A program made the translations under genes and the position numbers. A stretch of DNA of 5,193 bases from Nitrososphaerales archaeon TH5894 (GTDB lineage Archaea > Thermoproteota > Nitrososphaeria > Nitrososphaerales > Nitrososphaeraceae): assembly GCA_014523485.1 (NCBI GenBank), contig JAATVK010000066.1, positions 1 to 5,193 of the forward strand, written 5' to 3'. The notes below the pieces were generated by a model, which searched no databases, was not told the DNA's origin, and saw only the letters and a program-made list of their open reading frames with translations. Position 1 is the stretch's first letter. Each line of letters opens with the position of its first letter. This document shows positions 1-4,809 of this stretch, piece after piece.

Positions 1-260
1 CATTTTCAAATGACCTAGTAATAGTTGATGGAGATCCCAACAATGATGGTGATCCAAGCGACGCAGAAATAGCAGGGCGAATTAGTTTAGTAGGTTCGCC
101 AGAGACTCAGGTAGACGACAAAGTTACTGCATTGCCAGGTACAGGAGGAATGGGTGTACTACCTATACCTATTATTTACAATGGTTGGGTTCAAAACCTT
201 CCGGAGGAATGGAAATCTCTGCTTACTGAAGAACAACAGAATCCAGGGGTACAACAGTAA
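1..260 (+). CDS. C-terminal part of an unrecognised protein with a dockerin/EF-hand-like loop (partial)
   Basis: An open frame enters from the left edge (first full codon at 3) and ends at TAA 258-260, leaving 85 visible residues. I do not recognise the family. Numbered from the first visible residue, D11-x-N13-x-D15-G16-x5-E22 matches the spacing of an EF-hand or dockerin calcium loop (DxNxDGxxxxxE). The rest is Gly/Pro-rich (residues 44-57) and ends in a polar tail around NLPEEWKSLLTEEQQNPGVQQ, with a Trp-containing amphipathic stretch at about 62-74. There is no membrane segment in the visible part. The composition (Asp, Gly, Pro, Thr-rich, few Lys) suggests an extracytoplasmic protein, but the N-terminus that would carry a signal peptide lies outside the window. 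Base composition is clearly richer in GC than the DNA that follows, which supports real coding. Calcium binding is an inference from one loop. Confidence 0.8.
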   Translation, partial: FSNDLVIVDGDPNNDGDPSDAEIAGRISLVGSPETQVDDKVTALPGTGGMGVLPIPIIYNGWVQNLPEEWKSLLTEEQQNPGVQQ

Positions 261-364
261 AGAATAGAAAAAGTATTAAAAGAAAAATGAGTAGTAGTAA
301 CTAAATACTATTCCTATATTTTTAAATGCATTTAATTAATAGTTTTTGATTTCACTTGACGCAA

Positions 365-372
365 TTTTTTTT
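365..372 (+). terminator. Oligo-T tract, candidate transcript end for the left gene
   Basis: Eight consecutive T residues lie about 105 nt after the TAA at 258-260. Archaeal RNA polymerase terminates at T-rich tracts of the non-template strand without needing a hairpin. A shorter T5 at 319-323 is an earlier alternative. In DNA this AT-rich such tracts are common, so the call is weak. Confidence 0.3.
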
Positions 373-479
373 ATAATAATCAATTTTATAAATCTCTAAA
401 TTAATAACAAATTAAACATTTAAAAATATATTTCAATTATTCTATTTATTATGTTTTAGTTTAGCCTCTAGGTATTGTT

Positions 480-495
480 TAATGCAATTGCATTA
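480..495. repeat. 16-bp perfect palindrome TAATGCAATTGCATTA
   Basis: TAATGCAATTGCATTA is fully self-complementary, with a central CAATTG. It lies more than 200 bp from any coding end and does not precede a recognised gene. It could be a binding site for a dimeric protein, part of an unannotated promoter, or chance in AT-rich DNA. Confidence 0.5.
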
Positions 496-869
496 TTGTA
501 TTTATCTTCCTTTGAGCTATAGAGTAAAGTTATTGTATAAATCATATTAGTATAAATTAAATGATACACATGAATAAAAGGATATTACCTCCAATAGTTA
601 CAAATTTTTTATATATTCACTTTAAAGATATCAAATGTAAAATATAATAATAAGAAAGCTAATTTCAAAACAAATTTTATTGAATATTAGGGCGAGTTCA
701 TAAATCAATACTATGTTTACAAATAATAAGAGTAATTCTATGTAACACCCAGTCGTAATATCATTATATTCTTGTATTTTCAGAGCATCTTATTATCAAT
801 TTAAAAGAAAGTACTCTTAATAATACTGGAAGTTGTTAAGCTGCTTAATTTTTTAATGAATATTAAGAT

Positions 870-1457
870 TTACTTCATCCATTCTCTATCTTCTAAATAC
901 CCTACAAGTCTTATCATTTCTTCTATTCGAGCTTTTCCTCCTACTTGGTTTCTACACAATTCATAATGCTTTACAAGTTGAATATCCTCTTCCTCCGATA
1001 GGCTATCTTTTTCTTGTATCGTTTTAAAAAAAACATCCTCTTTGCCAGTATGGTCTGAGCCAAAGACTGCATACGATTTTAGAAACCTGGCTACAGGTTC
1101 TTTATTTTTATTGTTCCATTTCAGTCCTTCATATTTATCATATCTCTTATGATCTATAAGCAAGTCCAATTCACGTCTCAGCATTTTTGCTATTCTTCTT
1201 CCAAGCTCATGTTCAATGAGGAATTTTCTTATATCTTCTGAAAAACTATTTTTTTCCTTTGTAATTGGAAAGTATGCATTCTCTTCCTTTCCATGATGAA
1301 ATGCATCTACAAATTCTTCAATGACAACAGAAATGATCTGAATATCCTCTATAGGAATATTCTTATTTGTATACAATCCATCTGAGCATTTCTTTGCAAT
1401 ACTTCCAAGTCTTCTCACAATCAAATGTTCCTGCAATAAATTTTCTGTCGAACTCAT
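870..1457 (-). CDS. Hemerythrin-like HHE-domain protein, 195 aa
   Basis: A four-helix-bundle hemerythrin-like cation-binding protein. Members of this superfamily use a diiron centre to bind O2 or react with NO, or serve in iron storage and oxidative-stress defence. The ligand pattern is complete: H11 (in QEHL), the H54-H55-x-x-E58 helix (FHHGKEE), H83 (EHELGR), and H136-x3-E140 (DHTGKED). The phenylalanines after E140 replace the usual Phe-Pro of the last motif. There is no signal peptide, membrane segment or fused domain, so it should be a soluble cytoplasmic protein. Its length is typical for the longer archaeal single-domain members. The ATG at 1457-1455 is chosen because H11 follows directly and a TATA-like box sits about 29 nt upstream, which implies a leaderless or nearly leaderless mRNA; no Shine-Dalgarno is visible. 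It stands alone and is divergent from the gene at 1704. The ligand for the iron centre (O2, NO or other) cannot be read from sequence. Confidence 0.9.
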   Translation of the reverse strand: MSSTENLLQEHLIVRRLGSIAKKCSDGLYTNKNIPIEDIQIISVVIEEFVDAFHHGKEENAYFPITKEKNSFSEDIRKFLIEHELGRRIAKMLRRELDLLIDHKRYDKYEGLKWNNKNKEPVARFLKSYAVFGSDHTGKEDVFFKTIQEKDSLSEEEDIQLVKHYELCRNQVGGKARIEEMIRLVGYLEDREWMK

Positions 1458-1480
1458 AGTCTATTACACATGAATCTAAT

Positions 1481-1496
1481 CTCTTATATTATTTAA
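1481..1496 (-). promoter_or_regulatory. TATA-box promoter of the hemerythrin-like gene
   Basis: On the minus strand TTAAATAATATAAGAG reads as an archaeal box A. Its AATATAAG core is centred about 29 nt before the ATG at 1457. Archaeal transcription starts about 25-28 nt after the box centre, so the mRNA would begin at or just before the start codon. This agrees with the lack of a ribosome binding site. Confidence 0.5.
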
Positions 1497-1589
1497 TTAG
1501 CAATGTTATGTAGTCTGTGATTACTTCCCCCTCAATACAATTATAAAACTATTTGAACTAATGGCTATTCACTCTTATTACATTACAGA

Positions 1590-1606
1590 TTAATACATCG
1601 TATTAA
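1590..1606. repeat. Inverted repeat TTAATAC-atc-GTATTAA in the divergent intergenic region
   Basis: Perfect 7-bp arms (1590-1596 and 1600-1606) are separated by 3 bp. The 17-bp element lies in the 246-bp space between the divergent hemerythrin-like and DUF6659-like genes, about 56 bp upstream of the nearer TATA-like candidate of the plus-strand gene. It has operator geometry, but its AT-rich content makes chance possible. Confidence 0.4.
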
Positions 1607-1661
1607 GATTAAAGAAAAACCAACGAATGTCATAAAAATATATCATCTTCCATCAAAGTAG

Positions 1662-1699
1662 TTTAAGATATAATCCATACAATATCATAAATATAAATG
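1662..1699 (+). promoter_or_regulatory. Two TATA-like boxes before the DUF6659-like gene
   Basis: TTTAAGATATAAT (1662-1674) would place a transcript start near 1696, just before the outer ATG at 1704. CATAAATATAAATG (1686-1699) would place it near 1719, inside the outer reading frame, giving a leader of about 57 nt before the internal ATG at 1776. The choice of promoter thus determines which start codon can be used. Confidence 0.35.
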
Positions 1700-1703
1700 C
1701 ACT

Positions 1704-2150
1704 ATGTTGCAGAGCATTCTTAATTTATTTATAGAAAAAATAATAAACAGTTACAAATTGCAGGAGAGGGTATTAATGCATAGTATGTGTAAAAATATTC
1801 TTCTATTTTCACCATTTATAAAATACGTTGGTGTAATAGATAGGTACGGCAAGTTAATTACTGGATTGTGTAAAAAAGATTATTTTCTAACTCTAATTAA
1901 TAACTCATTCTCTCCGTGTTTATTTGATAAAATTCCGCCTGCTATAGATTATTTTAATGCCATTATTGCGTATGATTATCATCATATTTTCAAAACAAAA
2001 TTGTATAATTATATTTTAATAGAGAAAAATCCTCAGAATCTAGTAATTTTTCCGATTACAAATAAGTGGGATAAATATATTTGTGTATTTTCCGAATCTA
2101 ATTGTGACATCATTGAGGTCATTGATAAATTACTATTAGTAATGATATAA
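1704..2150 (+). CDS. Small thaumarchaeal protein resembling DUF6659, 148 aa (124 aa if the internal start is used)
   Basis: The best recognised part is residues 29-52: C29-K-x-I-L, then P37-x-I-K-Y-V-G-V-I-D46-x-x-G49-K-L-I. This matches the conserved opening of a Thaumarchaeota-restricted family that I recall as DUF6659 (consensus like CKxILxxxPxIRFAGVIDxxGKLI). The function of that family is unknown. The remainder alternates strands and helices (strand at about 103-107, IFPI strand at 115-118, YICVFSE at 125-131, C-terminal helix 135-147), which suggests a small single alpha/beta domain. No signal peptide or membrane segment is evident. The outer ATG is given, but AGGAG at 1762-1766 lies 9 nt before an in-frame ATG at 1776 (M25), which would start just before the conserved Cys motif. 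I regard the shorter 124-aa form as at least as likely. The similarity is divergent: the usual central Gly/Arg-rich segment after the GKLI motif is replaced by KKDYFLTLINNSF. Confidence 0.75.
   Translation: MLQSILNLFIEKIINSYKLQERVLMHSMCKNILLFSPFIKYVGVIDRYGKLITGLCKKDYFLTLINNSFSPCLFDKIPPAIDYFNAIIAYDYHHIFKTKLYNYILIEKNPQNLVIFPITNKWDKYICVFSESNCDIIEVIDKLLLVMI
1762..1766 (+). promoter_or_regulatory. Shine-Dalgarno AGGAG preceding the internal ATG at 1776
   Basis: AGGAG, followed by AGGG, lies 9 nt upstream of ATG 1776-1778 inside the longer frame. It complements the archaeal 16S 3' end and is the strongest purine-rich ribosome site seen near any start in this window. It supports residue 25 of the longer frame as the true start. 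Confidence 0.5.
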
Positions 2151-2163
2151 TTATTTATTTTTT
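2151..2163 (+). terminator. T-rich terminator right after the DUF6659-like gene
   Basis: The stop codon is followed at once by TTATTTATTTTTT, ending in T6 at 2158-2163. This is the usual form of an archaeal intrinsic terminator. A 7-bp hairpin at 2187-2205 follows and may belong to the 3' end as well. Confidence 0.45.
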
Positions 2164-2186
2164 ACATCGCAGATAGGTTATTGGTA

Positions 2187-2205
2187 TTATAGTTAGAGAC
2201 TATAA
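2187..2205 (+). repeat. Hairpin TTATAGT-tagag-ACTATAA
   Basis: Perfect 7-bp arms (2187-2193 and 2199-2205) enclose a 5-nt loop, 37 bp after the stop codon at 2148-2150. It could be a 3' stabilising hairpin or an upstream operator of the MEDS-receiver gene. Confidence 0.4.
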
Positions 2206-2274
2206 CGTTTATACGAAATTCATTTTATTTTTATTTAAAAAATTTTAAAATTACATAATATACATGCTCTGACG

Positions 2275-2290
2275 TGCAGTGTACACTTCA
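2275..2290. repeat. Imperfect palindrome with a perfect AGTGTACACT core
   Basis: AGTGTACACT (2278-2287) is a perfect 10-bp palindrome. With one mismatched pair it extends to TG...CA at 2275-2290. It is part of a small GC-richer island (about 2265-2295) in an otherwise AT-only intergenic region, and a direct repeat CATGCT flanks it (2263-2268 and 2289-2294). This makes it less likely than its neighbours to be chance. Confidence 0.45.
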
Positions 2291-2303
2291 TGCTTAAAGA
2301 TAT

Positions 2304-2325
2304 TTTTAGTATAGATATACTAAAA
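2304..2325. promoter_or_regulatory. 22-bp palindrome, candidate operator of the MEDS-receiver gene
   Basis: TTTTAGTATA (2304-2313), a 2-bp centre GA, and TATACTAAAA (2316-2325) form a perfect 10+10-bp inverted repeat. It ends 17 bp before the start of the TATA-like box at 2343-2356 and is centred about 61 bp before the inferred transcript start. This is the position expected for an archaeal activator or for a repressor acting next to box A. The protein that binds it is unknown; the RHH protein encoded at 3536-4153 is one local candidate. Confidence 0.5.
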
Positions 2326-2342
2326 TGATAGGTAATAATATT

Positions 2343-2356
2343 AAACTATATAGAAA
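2343..2356 (+). promoter_or_regulatory. TATA-box promoter of the MEDS-receiver gene
   Basis: AAACTATATAGAAA is centred about 51 nt before the ATG at 2401. It predicts a transcript start near 2376 and a leader of about 25 nt. Only a weak purine run (AGAAAGA, 2384-2390) precedes the start codon. Confidence 0.45.
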
Positions 2357-2400
2357 TATTCTAGTGAAAAACATTAAGTACTTAGAAAGATAATTTTACT

Positions 2401-3471
2401 ATGTCCTCGACTTTTAATTTAACCAATATCCCATTTAATGACCATGTTATGGTTCTTTACAATAACGATGACGACTATAATAATGCTGCTACAAATTTAA
2501 TTAATGATGGTTTAAAAAATGGATTTCATTGCATTTATGCTTCTGTTTCTGCACACGATAGTAAAAGTAGCTCGAATATTTCAAATTTATCCTCTAATAT
2601 AGACAATTATAAAGAGAATATTGAAAGAGATGAATTACGTATTGTAGATTTTAAACCTTATTACGAGTCAGCACTTAATCTAGATTTTCGTCCTTTTAAA
2701 AAGCTAAAGAAAGAATTGGAAGAAACTCTGAATCAGCGCAAATCGGAAGGTAAAAAAGATGGAATATTAGTCTTTGCAGATGCAGCATGTTTTTTATCAC
2801 ATAATAAACAATTTGAAGAATGTGAAATATTAGAATGGTGGTGGAATGAAACTACTACAGAATGGAGGCAAAATAATCAAAATATTACTGTAATATGTCC
2901 TCATCCTGGACAAATCCTTAATGATCCTTTATTATCAGAGACCATCCGTCGCATTGGTTCAATGCATACAATAACTATTGATTTTAATTGTTATATTGAT
3001 AACAAAAAGCATTATGACTATAATCTTCAAAAGATTTCAAAATCCCAAGAGTACAAAAATAAGAAAAAAAACAAAAAAATCCTTATAGTTGAACCTGAAC
3101 CAGATATTCAATACATTTATTCTCTATTTACAAGACAACATGGATTTAAAGAATCGGATGTGAATATATTAGAAAATGGTAACCAATGTTTAGAAATTGT
3201 ATTTTCTAAAACAACAGCAGTAGACCACAACAATGATGACAACGAATATGATATCATTATATTAGATAGTCATCTTCCTGACATTTCAGGCTTTGAAGTA
3301 GCAAGAAAGATTCGTGATAGATTTCCACATATAAGAATAATATTAACTACAACATACTCATTAGATAATATATGCGATATAATAGATTCAATTGGAATAA
3401 AAAACCAAGATGTATTTGTAAAGCCTTTTAACTTTGATAAGTTAATTGCTGTAATAGAAGAAGAACGATAA
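2401..3471 (+). CDS. MEDS sensory domain fused to a response-regulator receiver domain, 356 aa
   Basis: Residues about 8-205 form a MEDS domain (methanogen/methylotroph DcmR sensory domain). The evidence is H15-VMVLY opening, the G37-L-K-x-G-F-x-C-I-Y helix-strand, FADAACFL (125-132), the Trp-rich EWWW-x6-EW (145-155), and ICPHP (165-169) followed by a helix and SMHTITID (187-194). A Lys-rich linker (219-226) leads to a receiver domain at about 226-354: strand ILIV (227-230), phospho-acceptor D289 in IIILD-S-HLPDISG, Thr at 316, and K341-P-F. The acidic pair that normally holds Mg2+ (Asp-Asp) reads E231-P232 here, with E233 and D235 nearby. An Asp/Asn-rich insertion sits at about 275-282. There is no kinase, DNA-binding domain, signal peptide or membrane segment, so it is probably a cytoplasmic sensor-transmitter acting through protein contacts. 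DcmR uses MEDS to sense small C1 compounds; the ligand here is unknown. The start is supported by the domain beginning at once and by the TATA box upstream. Confidence 0.9.
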   Translation: MSSTFNLTNIPFNDHVMVLYNNDDDYNNAATNLINDGLKNGFHCIYASVSAHDSKSSSNISNLSSNIDNYKENIERDELRIVDFKPYYESALNLDFRPFKKLKKELEETLNQRKSEGKKDGILVFADAACFLSHNKQFEECEILEWWWNETTTEWRQNNQNITVICPHPGQILNDPLLSETIRRIGSMHTITIDFNCYIDNKKHYDYNLQKISKSQEYKNKKKNKKILIVEPEPDIQYIYSLFTRQHGFKESDVNILENGNQCLEIVFSKTTAVDHNNDDNEYDIIILDSHLPDISGFEVARKIRDRFPHIRIILTTTYSLDNICDIIDSIGIKNQDVFVKPFNFDKLIAVIEEER

Positions 3472-3535
3472 AATTTATACAGTAAAATAATTAATAGTAT
3501 TACATCTAACTCTATAGTAGTTTGGTACTTTTATA

Positions 3536-4153
3536 TTAAATATTAACTTCTGCAATAATAGATTTTTGTGTTATCTGTATTTCTGCTTTCAAGTTACCGA
3601 GATTATAAAAAATAAGATTTAGAAGTTCTTTTGTGAAAAGTGACCAATATTCACCCAACTCATGTTGTATTACAAAAATATGTTTTTTTCCTGCCTCGAT
3701 TCTATGATCAGCGGTTATACCAGAAACTTTCATATATTCGTGTAAGACTGATAGAACGGACCACAAGTCCAATTTTTTTCTCATTAATATTACAGACTCT
3801 TTGATATTATAGAATGCAACCTCTGCGGAATACTTTATTAATTTCTCTTTAATTGGATTGACTGAAATTCCATTAGACTCTGTTAATCTAATAGTTTCCT
3901 GAATTAAAGATGAAAAAAAATTTTTAGGAACTGGCATCATTCCTAATGTAGGCTCATATCTTCCCCATTCTACATACTTTTTTAATATTTTATTAATAAG
4001 AACATTTAATGAAATTTCGTATTGATCAGCATCACGTTGGAGTTCATTTACTACAAAAGAATCTAACCGAAAGGTTATACTCCTACTTTTTTTATGAGTA
4101 GGAGGATCATTATTATTATTGAAATTATTCACAATCCTCTTTTCTGCAACCAA
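3536..4153 (-). CDS. Ribbon-helix-helix protein with an uncharacterised C-terminal domain, 205 aa, TTG start
   Basis: Residues about 23-63 fit a ribbon-helix-helix DNA-binding fold: strand SITFRL (25-30), helix 1 from D31 to about Y45, a turn, and helix 2 ISLNVLINKILKKYVEW (47-63). RHH proteins dimerise and insert the paired strand into the DNA major groove, so this is a likely transcription regulator. Residues 64-205 do not match a domain I can name. They include GMMPVPK (71-77), a helical stretch (100-143) with DLW-SVLSVLHEYMKVSG, then H158-IFVIQHELGEYWSLFTKELL (158-178) and a final strand IIAEV. This C-terminal half resembles a family I associate with Nitrososphaerales, and may sense a signal or mediate oligomerisation. 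The N-terminus (9-16) is Asn-rich from an AAT repeat. No ATG exists before the RHH domain: an in-frame TAA lies 5 codons upstream of the TTG at 4153-4151. TTG is therefore used here, with GTG at residue 8 as the alternative. It converges on the MEDS-receiver gene, leaving 64 bp between stops. Confidence 0.85.
   Translation of the reverse strand: MVAEKRIVNNFNNNNDPPTHKKSRSITFRLDSFVVNELQRDADQYEISLNVLINKILKKYVEWGRYEPTLGMMPVPKNFFSSLIQETIRLTESNGISVNPIKEKLIKYSAEVAFYNIKESVILMRKKLDLWSVLSVLHEYMKVSGITADHRIEAGKKHIFVIQHELGEYWSLFTKELLNLIFYNLGNLKAEIQITQKSIIAEVNI
4109..4120. repeat. (ATT)4 microsatellite in the RHH coding region
   Basis: Four ATT units on the plus strand encode Asn12-Asn15 of the RHH protein. 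Slippage by one unit would change the Asn count without shifting the frame, so it would only lengthen or shorten the flexible tail before the DNA-binding domain. Confidence 0.6.
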
Positions 4154-4192
4154 GTATATGTATTTTTATTGTTAAAGAAATCGATAAGGCAG

Positions 4193-4202
4193 TATTTTTA
4201 AA
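4193..4202 (-). promoter_or_regulatory. TATA-like box upstream of the RHH gene
   Basis: On the minus strand TTTAAAAATA is centred about 45 nt before the TTG start, predicting a leader of roughly 18 nt. No Shine-Dalgarno precedes the TTG. Several other A/T runs nearby could serve equally well. Confidence 0.3.
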
Positions 4203-4265
4203 AAAGTTATACAAAAAAAAATCAAATATATTTCATATTTTGATTATGTGTATTAAACTATTGAA

Positions 4266-4295
4266 GTAATATTACCCATATCTGAAGGTAATTAC
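4266..4295. repeat. Cluster of interleaved palindromes GTAATATTAC and GTAATTAC
   Basis: GTAATATTAC (4266-4275) is a perfect 10-bp palindrome and GTAATTAC (4288-4295) a perfect 8-bp one. They also pair with each other through ATTACC (4271-4276) and GGTAAT (4287-4292). The shared GTAAT half-sites, 21-22 bp apart, about two helical turns, resemble a double operator. They lie about 115-140 bp upstream of the RHH gene. Confidence 0.4.
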
Positions 4296-4752
4296 AAAAA
4301 ATTATTCGTTCGATATTTAAAACATTTTGAATCACTATTATTATTTTGTAATTAGAACTTGATAATGTGGATATTATAACATCTGAATCAGCATAATTTT
4401 TCTTTTGTACCTATTACTATTAGATGTTTCTTCTTTTTTCAACATAGTAAGTAAGTTATTTCATGATAAACAGATGGTTGTGTGAATATGGAGCTGATTG
4501 AAGATTCAATATTTTTACCTTCATTTTTACTAGACTGTATTTTTGTTAAATCAATTATTATCTTATTTTCCTTGGCAATTTTTATTCTTTAATCAATTTG
4601 TTTTATTTAAATTCTACATATCTGATAAATTAATGTATATTCTATTTAGGAAGGACAAAAAAGAAAAAATACAAAAAGATTATTTTGGATTGAATTTAAG
4701 ATCCTAAATGCAGTTTGACAAGTCCGAAAGGAATACTTGCGGTTATCTATAG

Positions 4753-4809
4753 GAACAAAAAATTAAAAAATATTTGATTGTTGAAGGACATCAAGATTAT
4801 TTGAGATAA
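4753..4809 (+). pseudogene. Possible relic of a receiver-domain N-terminus
   Basis: The frame after the TAG at 4750-4752 reads EQKIKKYLIVEGHQDYLR and then stops at TAA 4807-4809. The core KKYLIVEGHQD resembles the first strand of a receiver domain and aligns with KKILIVEPEPD of the intact MEDS-receiver protein (residues 225-235). There is no ATG start and nothing of the domain remains after the stop. It may be a fragment of a decayed response-regulator gene, or a chance match in A-rich DNA. Confidence 0.2.

Larger units (their letters stand above)
261..869. other. 609-bp AT-rich non-coding stretch
   Basis: No convincing gene was found on either strand. The longest ATG frame I followed (561-647, 28 codons) has no Shine-Dalgarno and unremarkable composition. 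The stretch lies downstream of both flanking genes: the left gene ends into it on the plus strand and the hemerythrin-like gene ends into it on the minus strand. It should therefore contain two 3' ends and no obligatory promoter. Visible items are T-tracts at 319-323 and 365-372 that could end the left transcript, a 16-bp perfect palindrome at 480-495, and a weak inverted repeat CTTAAT/ATTAAG (844-849 with 862-867) just past the hemerythrin-like stop codon. Confidence 0.6.

Noticed and set aside
561..647. 28-codon ATG frame in the left gene-free stretch
   Set aside because: No ribosome site, unremarkable composition and no recognisable motif; frames of this length are expected by chance.
261..869. 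Insertion sequence or CRISPR array in the non-coding stretches
   Set aside because: No transposase frame, terminal inverted repeats, target duplications or regularly spaced direct repeats were found here or in 4154-5022.
2222..2251. Long A/T hairpin between the DUF6659-like and MEDS-receiver genes
   Set aside because: It consists only of A and T with four mismatched pairs, which is readily produced by chance in this composition.
3472..3535. Bidirectional terminator between the convergent genes
   Set aside because: The 64-bp gap has no clear T-tract on either strand and only weak dyad symmetry; transcript ends cannot be placed.
4378..4440. Terminator hairpin AACATCT/AGATGTT followed by a T-rich run
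   Set aside because: The loop is 37 nt and no plus-strand gene lies upstream, so there is no transcript to terminate that I can support.
4463..4498. C/D box-like small RNA (ATGATAA then CTGA)
   Set aside because: The C box has a mismatch, the distance is too short for a double guide RNA, and no C'/D' boxes are present.
4488..4592. 34-aa hydrophobic plus-strand frame that could be a tiny membrane protein
   Set aside because: T-rich DNA automatically yields Phe/Leu/Ile-rich frames. No Shine-Dalgarno or clear TATA box precedes it, so it is only mentioned within the gap description.
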